Positions 43,255 to 52,775 of a DNA stretch of 64,000 nt are shown one piece after another. The notes under the pieces were generated by a model. The model ran no database searches. It was not told the DNA's origin and worked only from the letters and a program-made list of their open reading frames with translations. The position numbers and the translations under genes were made by a program. Source of the DNA: Chitinophaga sp. sic0106 (GTDB lineage Bacteria; Bacteroidota; Bacteroidia; Chitinophagales; Chitinophagaceae); NCBI RefSeq assembly GCF_019219075.1, contig NZ_JAHUWJ010000001.1, positions 434,001 through 498,000 of the forward strand, written 5' to 3'. Position 1 is the stretch's first letter. The number at the start of each line of letters is the position of its first letter.

Positions 43255-44442
43255 TTATTTAATTACACCCAGTTCTTTACCTACTTTGGTAAATGCGGCA
43301 ATCGCCTTATCGAGGTGTTCCTGTTCGTGCGCGGCACTCAGCTGTACACGGATGCGGGCCTGACCTTTAGGCACCACCGGGAAGAAGAAGCCGATTACAT
43401 AGATGCCTTCTTTCAGCAGCTTGTCAGCAAATTGCTGGCTCAGCGGAGCATCATACAACATTACCGGTACAATCGGGTGATCGCCTGGCTTAATGTCGAA
43501 GCCGGCTTCGGTCATTTTGCTGCGGAAATATTTGGTGTTGTATTCCAGTTTATCACGCAGGTCGGTAGTTTCGCTCAGCATATCCAGTACTGCAATGGAA
43601 GCACCTACAATGCTTGGCGCTACTGAGTTGGAGAACAGGTATGGACGGCTGCGCTGGCGCAGGATGTCGATCACTTCCTTAGGCCCGCTGGTAAAACCGC
43701 CGGAAGCACCGCCGAGGGCTTTTCCGAGGGTACCGGTGATGATATCTACCCGGCCCATTACACCGCGGTATTCGTGTGTACCACGACCGGTTTTACCCAG
43801 GAATCCGGAAGAGTGGCTCTCGTCAGACATTACAATGGAATCGTATTTATCCGCCAGGTCGCAGATTTTGTCCAGTTGGGCAATGGTACCGTCCATGCTG
43901 AAGGAACCATCTGTAACGATGATGCGGCTGCGGCAATCTTTGGCCTCCTGTAGTTTTGCCTCCAGGTCGGCCATATTATTATGTTCATAACGGAATCGCT
44001 GTGCCTTACACAGGCGTACGCCGTCGATAATAGAAGCATGGTTCAGGGCATCGGAGATGATTGCATCCTGTTCACCAAACAGGGGCTCAAATACGCCACC
44101 GTTGGCATCAAATGCTGCCACATATAAGATAGTATCTTCAGTGCCGAGGAATTTGGAGATTTTCTGCTCCAGTTCACGGTGAATATCCTGGGTACCACAA
44201 ATGAAACGTACACTGCTCATGCCGTATCCATGCGTATCAATCGCATCTTTGGCGGCTTTGATCACTACCGGGCTGGATGACAGTCCCAGGTAGTTATTGG
44301 CGCAAAAGTTAATTACAGTTTCGCCCCCAACCTGTATTTCAGCTCCCTGCTCCGAAGTAATGATACGCTCTCTTTTATACAGACCGGCCTTATTGATTTC
44401 GTCCAGTTCTTCCCGTAAGCGGGCAGTAAACTTGGTATTCAT
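43255..44442 (-). CDS. kbl: glycine C-acetyltransferase (2-amino-3-ketobutyrate CoA ligase)
   Basis: A 395-residue PLP enzyme of the alpha-oxoamine synthase family. It has [10 protein letters not shown] near 46-55, Val-Arg-Phe-Ile-Cys-Gly-Thr-Gln near 77-84, Asp-Glu-Ser-His-Ser-Ser-Gly-Phe near 207-214 and the PLP Lys in [12 protein letters not shown] near 238-249. With threonine dehydrogenase it turns threonine into glycine and acetyl-CoA; tdh is not in the window. The close relative BioF is possible but the Phe-Ile-Cys-Gly-Thr signature fits Kbl better. Confidence 0.92.
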   Translation of the reverse strand: MNTKFTARLREELDEINKAGLYKRERIITSEQGAEIQVGGETVINFCANNYLGLSSSPVVIKAAKDAIDTHGYGMSSVRFICGTQDIHRELEQKISKFLGTEDTILYVAAFDANGGVFEPLFGEQDAIISDALNHASIIDGVRLCKAQRFRYEHNNMADLEAKLQEAKDCRSRIIVTDGSFSMDGTIAQLDKICDLADKYDSIVMSDESHSSGFLGKTGRGTHEYRGVMGRVDIITGTLGKALGGASGGFTSGPKEVIDILRQRSRPYLFSNSVAPSIVGASIAVLDMLSETTDLRDKLEYNTKYFRSKMTEAGFDIKPGDHPIVPVMLYDAPLSQQFADKLLKEGIYVIGFFFPVVPKGQARIRVQLSAAHEQEHLDKAIAAFTKVGKELGVIK

Positions 44443-44820
44443 GTTTTTTTCTGTTTAAACCTTGTAATTGCTTGTTGCAGCACTAAAATATTACGATTAT
44501 CAATCGTTTAGGCCAGAACAGGAGTTTGATGTAAAAAGTTTGACCCAGGTGTAACATTTAGTTACTGCTCTCCGTCATAATAGTATCATGATTATTGATG
44601 CCGTAATTGATTAAACTGATACAAATAGCTTATACAGAAGGAGTTATTTTTTCTCTAAATATATAAGAATTAGACAGTCAGTTTGTTATAACTGTTCCCT
44701 GCAACTGGTATGTGTGAAATTGTGGTTTGTATGTGGTGTGGGATGAAAGAACCGGATGGATTCCGGGGATTGGCATTGAAGTATTTGTCGGAACTTAGCA
44801 CTAAATCCCGCGCCACCTGA
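44443..44820. other. gap between divergent kbl and the second sigma gene
   Basis: About 380 bp. I see no consensus TAnnTTTG box with a good -33 element for either gene, no strong hairpin and no supported small ORF. The sigma gene may use its own alternative promoter here. Confidence 0.35.
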
Positions 44821-45306
44821 ATGACGGAAAAGGAGTACAATAAATGTGTGGATCTGTACTCGGACAATCTCTTTCGGTTCATTGTCAAGAATTTAGAGAA
44901 CGCGGAAGATGCCCGGGACGTAGTACAGAACTCATTTGAGATATTGTGGAAGCACTGCCAGGATGTGCCTTTTGAAAAGGCCAAGTCATACCTGTTTACA
45001 GTGGGCTACCACAATATGATCGACCATGTCCGTAAGGTGAAGCGCATCACGCTGGTAGAACAGTTTAAGGAGGAAGAGAAGATATCGGATCATAAGATCA
45101 ACAATGCCAAGGAAGTGATTGCACAGGCATTGGCTAAGCTAAGTGAAGTGCAGCGTTCGCTGGTGATGTTAAAGGATTATGAGGGTTATAGTTATGAAGA
45201 GATAGGAGAAATCATGAATCTGAACCCCTCCCAGGTGAAAGTTTACCTGCACAGGGCCAGGATTCATCTCAAGAACTACCTCGTAAAAATCGAAAATGTT
45301 ATTTGA
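44821..45306 (+). CDS. ECF RNA polymerase sigma factor
   Basis: A 161-residue ECF sigma factor. Region 2 has Asn-Ala-Glu-Asp-Ala-Arg-Asp-Val-Val-Gln-Asn-Ser-Phe-Glu-Ile-Leu-Trp-Lys near 27-44; region 4 has Leu-Ser-Glu-Val-Gln-Arg-Ser-Leu-Val-Met-Leu-Lys-Asp-Tyr-Glu-Gly-Tyr-Ser-Tyr-Glu-Glu-Ile near 108-129. It is followed after 26 bp by a membrane anti-sigma-like gene, then a barrel and a lipoprotein, which may be its regulators and targets. Confidence 0.93.
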   Translation: MTEKEYNKCVDLYSDNLFRFIVKNLENAEDARDVVQNSFEILWKHCQDVPFEKAKSYLFTVGYHNMIDHVRKVKRITLVEQFKEEEKISDHKINNAKEVIAQALAKLSEVQRSLVMLKDYEGYSYEEIGEIMNLNPSQVKVYLHRARIHLKNYLVKIENVI

Positions 45307-45332
45307 TATTATTATAATTGCTAATAATTAGT

Positions 45333-46379
45333 TTGTCAATAGATATTAACATATCAAATTATGAGGCTTTCCTGCTCAGTTATATAGATAACGAGCTAAG
45401 CGGGGAAGAACGGACTGCACTGGAAGCATTCCTGCAGCAGCATCCGGCCATCAGGCAGGAGCTGGAACTGCTGGACAGTATCCGGCTGGAGCCCGACGAG
45501 GATATTGTATTTGATCACAAACACGCCCTGTACAGGGGAGTGGGATCAGATGAGCAACTGAAAACCCTCATGCTGGATTATATTGATGGCGAACTCAATA
45601 CTGCCGGTCAGCTGGAACTTACCAGCCACTTGCAGTCACACCCGGAAGCAGCCAAAACACTGGCGCAGTTCCAGGCAGCAAAACTTGATCCAACTGAACA
45701 AATAGTGTTCCCTGACAGGGCTTCGCTGTACCGCACCACTAAAACGCCGGTACGCCGTATTTCCCCTGTATGGTGGGGAGCCGCAGCAGCTGTAGTAGCA
45801 GGCGTACTGGTATGGATGATGCCATTCAACAAGGTGGACGATCAACCTGCCAAACCTGTGCTGGCACACGCTACGCCCCAGCACTCACCAGTACCTGTAC
45901 CTGCCCCGACCGTACTGGACAATGAAGATGATTTAGTTAACAGAAATACTGTCAATACTCCTTCCGCAGAAAGAAGTACCACTAAAACGCCAGCAGCATT
46001 AAAGCCTAAGGCCGTCACCGTGCATCAGGAAGCCATACCTCAGCCCGCCGCTGCCAGCCAGGTAAGCAAAGCTGATGTAGCAGCTATTCCGTTGCCTCCA
46101 CCCAGAAATGTATCCCAGGAAATTGTTGAAAAACAAGCATCGGCAGTAACCATGCCTGCGGTAGCATCCAATCACCCGCTCGCAGCTGATAAGCCAGCAG
46201 AAAAGGAGCCTGTTTTGGCAGCTAATGCCGCCACCGCTAGTACCAACGTGGCTGCCAGCCGGCCTGCTCCCGAAAGTGTTAAAGGTGAACTGCTCATCTC
46301 TGTCAGTGGTAGCGATAGTAAAATCCTGGATAAGGTGACCAATGTGGCTAAATTTTTCTCCCGGAAAAGGAATAAATAA
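45333..46379 (+). CDS. membrane anti-sigma-like protein with duplicated N-domain (TTG start)
   Basis: A 348-residue protein. I choose TTG 45333 (reading Ser-Ile-Asp-Ile-Asn-Ile-Ser-Asn-Tyr); TTG 45318 would add five residues, and the next ATG lies about 80 codons on, after the first domain. Two similar units, each with Tyr-Ile-Asp-x-Glu-Leu and ending His-x-Ala/Ser-Leu-Tyr-Arg, occupy about 9-66 and 79-138; both lack zinc ligands. A transmembrane helix (about 147-166) and a long Pro/Ala/Thr-rich outer part with a short closing domain follow. It probably controls the 44821 sigma. Confidence 0.75.
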   Translation: MSIDINISNYEAFLLSYIDNELSGEERTALEAFLQQHPAIRQELELLDSIRLEPDEDIVFDHKHALYRGVGSDEQLKTLMLDYIDGELNTAGQLELTSHLQSHPEAAKTLAQFQAAKLDPTEQIVFPDRASLYRTTKTPVRRISPVWWGAAAAVVAGVLVWMMPFNKVDDQPAKPVLAHATPQHSPVPVPAPTVLDNEDDLVNRNTVNTPSAERSTTKTPAALKPKAVTVHQEAIPQPAAASQVSKADVAAIPLPPPRNVSQEIVEKQASAVTMPAVASNHPLAADKPAEKEPVLAANAATASTNVAASRPAPESVKGELLISVSGSDSKILDKVTNVAKFFSRKRNK

Positions 46380-46395
46380 TATTTGAAAATAGCAT

Positions 46396-47343
46396 ATGAA
46401 GCATAAAAGTTTACTCACACTGTTGCTGTTGTTGTTGTGGTCAGGATTAACTCATGCACAGAAAGCTGTTGATACATACAAGGACCCCGGTGCTGTAGCT
46501 GATACTATTCAGATCAAAGGACTCATTATCATTAAAAGTAAGAACGATAAAGGCCGTAATAGCTACAAGTTCTACAGTGATACCGCCTACGCCAGAAATA
46601 AACTCAAAAAAAACCTGCAGACCAGGTTCTTCGTATTTGATTTAGGGTTTAACAACTATATAGACAGAAGTGACTATACAGGCGCCGCCTACGCCAATTA
46701 TTTCGCAGGCGTAAATCAGTCCTCCCAACTGACAGTTGCCAACAAGGATGCCTACAGCTACTCCGCAGTAGGTTTAGCCACCATGGCTCCAAGGTCAGCC
46801 AGTCAGCCACTGACCCCCTCAGAGTTCAAACTCATCACCGGAAAGTCTATCAATTTCAATATCTGGCTGTTAGAACAACGACTTAATATAACAAAACACA
46901 AACTTAACTTGTTATATGCTGTAGGATTGGAAATGAATAACTACCGATATGCCCGTAATATCAGCTATGAACCGGGTTATCCTACCACCATCATCCGTGA
47001 TAGTGTAGAGTTTTCAAAAAACAAGCTTTTCGCTGAATACATATCAATTCCGCTAATGCTAAACTTCAATTCTAACCCTGCCCGCCCCGCGCGAGCCTTT
47101 CAGGCTAGCTTCGGTGTACAGGGAGGTTATCTCCTGAAGGGCAGAACAAAACAGGTAAGTGATGAAAGAGGAAAAGTCAGAAAAACAGATGACTTTAATC
47201 TGAATAAATGGCGCTTCGGACTCGCCAGTGAACTGGGTTACGGACCAGTTAAACTGTACGCTAATTTTGCACTTACCGCCCTGCATGACTACGGTTTGCA
47301 GCAGTATCCATTCTCTATCGGTCTTCGATTGAATGGATTCTAA
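46396..47343 (+). CDS. outer-membrane beta-barrel protein (PF13568-like)
   Basis: A 315-residue protein with a signal peptide (ending Leu-Thr-His-Ala-Gln). The mature part has alternating aromatic strands and a closing segment Tyr-Pro-Phe-Ser-Ile-Gly-Leu-Arg-Leu-Asn-Gly-Phe, typical for Bacteroidota outer-membrane barrels of the OMP_b-brl_2 type. It follows the anti-sigma-like gene by 16 bp, so it is probably in the sigma operon. Ligand or partner unknown. Confidence 0.75.
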   Translation: MKHKSLLTLLLLLLWSGLTHAQKAVDTYKDPGAVADTIQIKGLIIIKSKNDKGRNSYKFYSDTAYARNKLKKNLQTRFFVFDLGFNNYIDRSDYTGAAYANYFAGVNQSSQLTVANKDAYSYSAVGLATMAPRSASQPLTPSEFKLITGKSINFNIWLLEQRLNITKHKLNLLYAVGLEMNNYRYARNISYEPGYPTTIIRDSVEFSKNKLFAEYISIPLMLNFNSNPARPARAFQASFGVQGGYLLKGRTKQVSDERGKVRKTDDFNLNKWRFGLASELGYGPVKLYANFALTALHDYGLQQYPFSIGLRLNGF

Positions 47344-47372
47344 TGTTTTTGACCAGATTCTAAATTGAAATT

Positions 47373-47735
47373 ATGCGTTCATTAGTTGCCCTTATGGCCT
47401 GCATAGGCTGTATCGCATGGGTACATTCCTGTGATGAGAGATTGCTCGGCGTTCGTGTAGGAACGCAACCCGACGTAAATATTCCTACACTGGCTAGCCC
47501 AGGAAGCCCTGTAGATAACGATCTTGCTATTTTTGCCGCCGCTCAGGCGCTGGAGCATAATGTGGTATCCGCGCCGGCACGTAGCAAACAGCTGGCAAAA
47601 GTCTATCCCGCTAAATCCAGCGCCCATAGAAAGCCCGCTGAAAACACAAATATCCTGCTCGCCGCCGCCGTGAGCGAAGTAGACTCCCTGTTCGTCAGTA
47701 CAGTGAACTATAAGTCCACCGACCTGAACCCCTAA
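47373..47735 (+). CDS. small lipoprotein, last gene of the sigma locus
   Basis: A 120-residue protein with lipobox Trp-Val-His-Ser-Cys (Cys20). The mature part is Ala/Pro/Ser/Asn-rich with no family I recognise. It starts 29 bp after the barrel gene on the same strand, so it is likely co-transcribed and may act with it. Confidence 0.65.
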   Translation: MRSLVALMACIGCIAWVHSCDERLLGVRVGTQPDVNIPTLASPGSPVDNDLAIFAAAQALEHNVVSAPARSKQLAKVYPAKSSAHRKPAENTNILLAAAVSEVDSLFVSTVNYKSTDLNP

Positions 47736-47856
47736 CATCTCTCTTTACCCCTCAACACAACCCCCATCTGGATAATTACAACCGGTTGTAATTGGCCCCG
47801 CATTGCCGTTTATATATTTATCTTCCCCATTTACAGGTTTTTTTTATAGTTCCGGC

Positions 47857-47864
47857 TATATTTG
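47857..47864 (+). promoter_or_regulatory. -7 box of the M16 peptidase promoter
   Basis: TATATTTG, exact TAnnTTTG, 28 bp before ATG 47893; -33 region poor. It supports that ATG rather than the GTG at 47866. Confidence 0.5.
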
Positions 47865-47892
47865 AGTGCTATTTAAAAAAACCAATCATTTT

Positions 47893-50835
47893 ATGAGAAT
47901 TCTTAAACAGGCAACCCTGGTATTAGCGTTCGCCGGCTCATTTTCAGTGGCCGGAGCGCAGGATAAATACGAGTGGAAAGGTGCCTCCTCGGGTGGTTAT
48001 ACCTATAAGTATGTAACCAACGACCCGATGAAAGCGCGTTTTTACACCCTGAAAAATGGACTCACCGTTATCCTCAGTGTCAACAAAAAAGACCCAAGAA
48101 TCCAGACCCTCATCGGTACACGTGCCGGTAGCAACAACGATCCTAAAGATCATACCGGGCTGGCGCACTACCTGGAGCATCTCCTCTTCAAAGGCACCCA
48201 GGTATACGGAACACTCGACTGGTCAAAGGAAAAACCTTACCTGGATCAGATCGAAAATCTCTACGATAAATACAATAAAACCACCGGTAGCGACGCCCGT
48301 AAAGCAGTATACCACCAGATCGACAGCATCTCCGGTATCGCCGCCAAATACGCCATCGCCAATGAGTACGATAAACTCATGACCGCCATGGGCGCACAGG
48401 GAACTAACGCCCACACCTGGACAGAAGAAACTATCTACGAGGAAGATATTCCTTCCAATGCCGTAGATAAATACCTCTCCGTACAGGCAGAACGTTTCAG
48501 AGATCCGGTGTTCCGCCTCTTCCATACCGAACTGGAAGCAGTATACGAAGAGAAAAACCGCGGCCTGGATAATGATGGCCGTAAAATGTATGAAACAATG
48601 CTCAGCACCCTGTTTCCTACCAACAACTACGGTCAGCAATCCACCATCGGTACCGTGGACCATCTGAAAAATCCAAACCTGAAAGCCATCCGCCAGTTTT
48701 ACAACGAATACTATGTGCCTAATAATATGGCCATCGTAATGGCGGGCGACTTTGATCCGGACTATGTGATCAAAGCCATCGATCAGCGTTTCAGCTACAT
48801 GCAGCCTAAACCGGTTAAAGAATACAAACCAGCTCCTGAAAAGCCTATCAGCGCCCCAATCGTTAAAACCGTGATGGGTCCTGATGCTGAAAACGTAATG
48901 ATCGCTTTCAGAATGCCAGGCGGCCTGGATACCAAATCTAACCTGCTGCTGGGCGTAATGTCTGCCATCCTGCAAAATGGTAAAGCAGGGCTGTTTGATC
49001 TCAACCTGAACAAAAAACAGGAAGTATTAGCAGCCGGAGCAGACCTCCTGCAATGGAAAGATTATTCCATCCTCATGCTGAATGGTAAGGCAAAACCTGG
49101 TCAGTCACTGGAAGATGTAAAGGCACTCCTGCTCGGTCAGATCGATATACTTAAAAAAGGTCAGTTCGATGAGTCACTTGTAAAAGCAATTGTAAACAAC
49201 GCCAAGCTGGGAGAGCTCCAGGGTCTTGAAAACAACAGCAACCGAGCTAACAGCATCATGGACGGTTTCATCAAAAGTCGCGGTAAAAACTGGGCCTCTG
49301 ATGTTGCTTACGTGACGGATATGAACACGGTTACCAAACAACAGATCATCGATTACGCAAACAAATACCTGGGCAACAACTATGTGCTTTTGTATAAGCG
49401 TAAAGGTGAAGACAAAAACATCGAAAAGGTAGAAAAGCCTTCTATCACACCGGTAGAAGTCAACAGGGAAGCACAGTCGCCGTTCCTGGAGAAAGTTGCT
49501 GCCATGCCTGCTACTCCGGTTCAGCCACAGTGGCTCGACTACCAAAAAGATATTCAGAAAGGCAAAGTAGGTAATGCTGATGTGCTGTATGTGCAGAACA
49601 AAGACAATGGACTGTTCCGCCTCTACTACCGCTTCGATATCGGTACCCTGAACGATAAAAAACTGATGCTGGCTGCCAGCTATCTGCAGTTCCTCAGCAC
49701 AGATAAATACAGTGCAGATCAGATCAGTAAAGAATTCTACAACATCGCTTGTAACTTCAACGTACAAGCTGGTAGTGAAAATACTACAGTGACCATCAGC
49801 GGTCTGCAGGAAAATTTTGATAAAGCAGTTGCTTTATTTGAGCACATCATCGCCAACTGCCAGCCGAATGACGCTGCACTGGCTGCGCTGAAAAGCCGCC
49901 TGAACAAGGTAAGAACCGACAGTAAACTGAATAAAGGCAATATCCAGAAAGGCCTTAGCAACTACGCCATGTACGGTGCTAAAAATCCTTTCAACTACAC
50001 GCTGCCGCAGGCAGAGCTGGATGGCCTTACTTCCAAAGAGCTGACAGACATGCTGCACAACCTGATGAATTACAAACACACCGTAATTTACTGGGGTCCG
50101 CAAACACTGGCTGCTGCTACAGCTGACATCACCCGCCTCCACAAAGTACCAGCTACTTTTGCCCAGGCACCGGCAGCTACTAAATTTGCAAAACAGGCTA
50201 CCGGCAATGCACAGGTGCTGTTTGCCGATTACGATATGGTACAGTCCGAGGTAAACTGGGTTAGAAACAATGGGGAGTATGATCCGGCTAACACAGGTAT
50301 CATCAACCTGTTCAATAACTACTTCGGTGGTGGCATGGGTTCTATCGTGTTCCAGACCATCCGCGAATCCAAAGCGCTGGCTTATTCTACCTACGCTTTC
50401 TACGCAGCTCCTGACAGGAAGAATGAGAAATATTCTACTGTTGCCTACGTAGGTTGCCAGGCAGATAAAATGAATGAAGCCATTGCTGGTATGAACGAAC
50501 TGCTGAACGTAATTCCACGTTCAGAAAAGGGGCTCACTACCGCTAAGCTCAGCATGAAACAGGATATTGAAACAGAACGTATCACCAACGATGGCATCAT
50601 TTTCAGTTACCTGGCCGCTCAAAAACTGGGTCTGGATTATGATATCCGCAAACAAGTGTACGAGTCTATCGATAAAATGAATTTCGATGATGTGAAGAAA
50701 TTCCATGATAATAATCTTGCTAACAAGCCATATATCTATTGCATTGTGGCCAGCGAGAAAAAAGTAAACCTGGAAGATCTGAAGAAACTGGGTGAAGTGA
50801 AAGTAGTATCTCTCGAAGAAATCTTCGGATACTAA
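47893..50835 (+). CDS. exported M16 family metallopeptidase, two-domain fusion
   Basis: A 980-residue pitrilysin-like protein; the ATG at 47893 gives a signal peptide ending Val-Ala-Gly-Ala-Gln. The N-terminal half has the inverted zinc motif His-Tyr-Leu-Glu-His near 92-96, with a downstream Glu in Leu-Glu-Ala-Val-Tyr-Glu-Glu. The C-terminal half (from about 540) is the inactive partner domain with Gly-Gly-Gly-Met-Gly-Ser-Ile-Val-Phe-Gln-Thr-Ile-Arg-Glu near 815-828. The two halves form the clam-shell that degrades peptides, here probably in the periplasm. Length fits fused Bacteroidota members. Confidence 0.93.
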   Translation: MRILKQATLVLAFAGSFSVAGAQDKYEWKGASSGGYTYKYVTNDPMKARFYTLKNGLTVILSVNKKDPRIQTLIGTRAGSNNDPKDHTGLAHYLEHLLFKGTQVYGTLDWSKEKPYLDQIENLYDKYNKTTGSDARKAVYHQIDSISGIAAKYAIANEYDKLMTAMGAQGTNAHTWTEETIYEEDIPSNAVDKYLSVQAERFRDPVFRLFHTELEAVYEEKNRGLDNDGRKMYETMLSTLFPTNNYGQQSTIGTVDHLKNPNLKAIRQFYNEYYVPNNMAIVMAGDFDPDYVIKAIDQRFSYMQPKPVKEYKPAPEKPISAPIVKTVMGPDAENVMIAFRMPGGLDTKSNLLLGVMSAILQNGKAGLFDLNLNKKQEVLAAGADLLQWKDYSILMLNGKAKPGQSLEDVKALLLGQIDILKKGQFDESLVKAIVNNAKLGELQGLENNSNRANSIMDGFIKSRGKNWASDVAYVTDMNTVTKQQIIDYANKYLGNNYVLLYKRKGEDKNIEKVEKPSITPVEVNREAQSPFLEKVAAMPATPVQPQWLDYQKDIQKGKVGNADVLYVQNKDNGLFRLYYRFDIGTLNDKKLMLAASYLQFLSTDKYSADQISKEFYNIACNFNVQAGSENTTVTISGLQENFDKAVALFEHIIANCQPNDAALAALKSRLNKVRTDSKLNKGNIQKGLSNYAMYGAKNPFNYTLPQAELDGLTSKELTDMLHNLMNYKHTVIYWGPQTLAAATADITRLHKVPATFAQAPAATKFAKQATGNAQVLFADYDMVQSEVNWVRNNGEYDPANTGIINLFNNYFGGGMGSIVFQTIRESKALAYSTYAFYAAPDRKNEKYSTVAYVGCQADKMNEAIAGMNELLNVIPRSEKGLTTAKLSMKQDIETERITNDGIIFSYLAAQKLGLDYDIRKQVYESIDKMNFDDVKKFHDNNLANKPYIYCIVASEKKVNLEDLKKLGEVKVVSLEEIFGY

Positions 50836-50852
50836 ACTTAATGATATTTCCG

Positions 50853-50893
50853 GAACGGGGATAAAGCGGTCTTAGACCGTTTTATCCCCGTTC
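50853..50893 (+). terminator. 19-bp hairpin after the M16 gene
   Basis: Arms 50853-50871 and 50875-50893 pair over 19 positions with one G-T pair and a 3-nt loop. The T tract is short (TGCTTTC), so it may act as terminator or 3' stabiliser. Confidence 0.75.
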
Positions 50894-50970
50894 TGCTTTC
50901 TGGGCGGTATCGGTTCAGATCACAATAAATAAAGGTCTTCCTACGTTAAAAGCATTTTATCGGATACCCT

Positions 50971-51537
50971 ATGGAAAAGTGCCGTCTTTATTGGATCGCA
51001 GCCCTGTTGTCGTTATTTGCGCTCACAGGGTTTGTGAATAACAATGACCTGTATAATGTGCGATTAAACAATTCAAACATTGATGCAGATAAGATTTTTT
51101 TATTGATAGATAAGAGTGACTACCGCATGTATGTGTATGAAGATGTAACCTTGCGGAAGATTTATAAAGTCGTATTCGGAAACCGCGACCAGACAGACAA
51201 ACGCCGGGAGGGCGACCGACTCACACCTGAAGGAACGTTTCATATTCAAAGCAAAAGAATTGACAGATTGTGGAGCCGGTTTTTGTTGCTCGATTATCCG
51301 AATGAAGCAAGTATACAGAAGTTCAGAACCATGCAGGACAACGGTGTTATTGCTGCATCTGCAACGCCAGGTGGTGGAATCGGCATTCATGGTGTAGAAT
51401 CAGGCTCAGGCATAACGGATGCTTATGTAGAAGGCCGTATCAACTGGACCCTCGGTTGCATCAGCATGAAAAACAGGGATGTGAATGAACTGTTTGAGTT
51501 CATTAAAGTGGGCACTCCCGTAGTAATCAGGAAATAA
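50971..51537 (+). CDS. L,D-transpeptidase (YkuD) family protein
   Basis: A 188-residue exported protein with a hydrophobic N-terminus (about 6-22). The YkuD domain begins at Ile-Phe-Leu-Leu-Ile-Asp-Lys-Ser and holds Leu-Thr-Pro-Glu-Gly-Thr-Phe near 84-90 and the catalytic motif: His-Gly-Val-Glu, then Leu-Gly-Cys-Ile-Ser-Met near 160-165 with the nucleophile Cys. It would form or edit peptidoglycan or lipoprotein cross-links. Single-gene unit. Confidence 0.92.
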   Translation: MEKCRLYWIAALLSLFALTGFVNNNDLYNVRLNNSNIDADKIFLLIDKSDYRMYVYEDVTLRKIYKVVFGNRDQTDKRREGDRLTPEGTFHIQSKRIDRLWSRFLLLDYPNEASIQKFRTMQDNGVIAASATPGGGIGIHGVESGSGITDAYVEGRINWTLGCISMKNRDVNELFEFIKVGTPVVIRK

Positions 51538-51717
51538 TTTTTTATATAGGGAGATGCTGATTTCGGATGGCAGCGATGCCACTTAACTTTGAGAGAGCTC
51601 CTCCGGATCGCATGTAATGGAATAGTTTCCCACCAGGGGAAATTCCATGAATCCACATATATAGACGGGTATGACCGGGTGAAGGGGCGCGCTCCACTCG
51701 TATGGTGCGCGCTTTTT
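51538..51717 (+). other. structured 3' region after the L,D-transpeptidase gene
   Basis: About 180 bp holding a bulged 12-bp hairpin (51617-51648) and a GC-rich terminator (51687-51719). It could be a long 3' UTR or the source of a small RNA. Confidence 0.45.
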
Positions 51718-51719
51718 TT
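51687..51719 (+). terminator. rightward terminator before the convergent hydrolase gene
   Basis: GCGCGC/GCGCGC plus CCA/TGG pairing (51687-51696 with 51703-51712), one mismatch, then T7 on the plus strand only. Confidence 0.82.
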
Positions 51720-52662
51720 ATTGATGCTGCAGAAACTTACGAACTTCTCTTTTCCACTCTGCCGGCACCTTGCGGCAGAAAGACTCATGACCCGCTTTCT
51801 CTATCACATAAAGTTGCTTGTTTGTTGTGCCCAGGTTGTTGAATACCGTTTTTGTTTCATGTTGCATCACGCGGATATCTTGTTTGCCCCAGAAGTAGAG
51901 CGTAGGCATGCTTACTTTTTTTGCGTATGCCGCTGGCTGCATGCCAAAGCCCCAGAAGCCTTGTTCAAGGCCGCCCCAAAAGGTCAGGAGCTGTGAAAGT
52001 GGGGTAGTGGGCAGATGTACGGAGCGCATGCGGCTGTTTACCGCATCCACGAGCGTAGCATACGGGCATTCTATAATGATTTTTGCCGGTTGCAGCTGGT
52101 ATTGGGCAATACTGTTAAGAATGGCCGCAGCACCCATGCTTACGCCCCAGAGCACAATTGGTTTTTTAGATTGCTGTTGCACATACTCCATGGCGAGTTT
52201 GACTTCTTCCTTTTCATAAAACCCGATACTACAGGTATTACCGCCACTGTTACCGTGTGCCCTGAAGTCGACCAGCAGTGTGTTATATCCCAGGCTGCGG
52301 AAATAAGCCGCTTCCGGCAGCGGGCCCTGTTTGGAGCCATTGTAGCCGTGGAAGAGGATGACATTACCAATGGGGTTGGCTACCGGTATCCACCAGGAGT
52401 TGATACGAATTCCTTTGGCAGTCTTCAGATTTACGTCTTTATAAACGGTATCAGGAAAATGCTTTATAACGGATTTGGATATACGGACCCCTAGCAGTAT
52501 CATCTGCATCTTTTCTCCGATAGCCATTTGCTCCGGCTTTTTATTAACATGACTTGGGTCGTCGTAGAAATGGGTAAACTTCCATACATGGAACGCAGCG
52601 ATCACATTGAGGAGGAGGAAGAGGGCCAGGAGTAAGTATCCCAGGCGTTTAAGCAGTTTCAT
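51718..52662 (-). CDS. membrane-anchored alpha/beta hydrolase
   Basis: A 314-residue hydrolase with an N-terminal transmembrane segment (about 9-26). The fold shows His-Gly-Tyr-Asn-Gly-Ser near 105-110, Asp-Phe-Arg-Ala-His-Gly-Asn-Ser-Gly-Gly near 135-144, the nucleophile elbow Gly-Val-Ser-Met-Gly-Ala near 173-178 and a final His in Ala-Gly-His-Glu-Ser. Acid residue Asp lies in Gly-Lys-Gln-Asp-Ile-Arg. It resembles BAAT/FrsA-type or CocE-like esterases; substrate unknown. It stands alone upstream of acs. Confidence 0.9.
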   Translation of the reverse strand: MKLLKRLGYLLLALFLLLNVIAAFHVWKFTHFYDDPSHVNKKPEQMAIGEKMQMILLGVRISKSVIKHFPDTVYKDVNLKTAKGIRINSWWIPVANPIGNVILFHGYNGSKQGPLPEAAYFRSLGYNTLLVDFRAHGNSGGNTCSIGFYEKEEVKLAMEYVQQQSKKPIVLWGVSMGAAAILNSIAQYQLQPAKIIIECPYATLVDAVNSRMRSVHLPTTPLSQLLTFWGGLEQGFWGFGMQPAAYAKKVSMPTLYFWGKQDIRVMQHETKTVFNNLGTTNKQLYVIEKAGHESFCRKVPAEWKREVRKFLQHQ

Positions 52663-52735
52663 AAAATGTCTGTTGGTGTCGACAGTCCACCGCGCGGAGT
52701 GCGGAATCTCTCCGGTAGGCGGAGGAGTATATTGG

Positions 52736-52766
52736 AAAAAAAGCAGCTGCCCGTTAAGGCAGCTGC
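52736..52766 (-). terminator. terminator after acs
   Basis: Stem GCAGCTGCC/GGCAGCTGC (52743-52751 with 52758-52766), 6-nt loop, T7 on the minus strand (52736-52742). Confidence 0.92.
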
Positions 52767-52775
52767 AACAGCATA

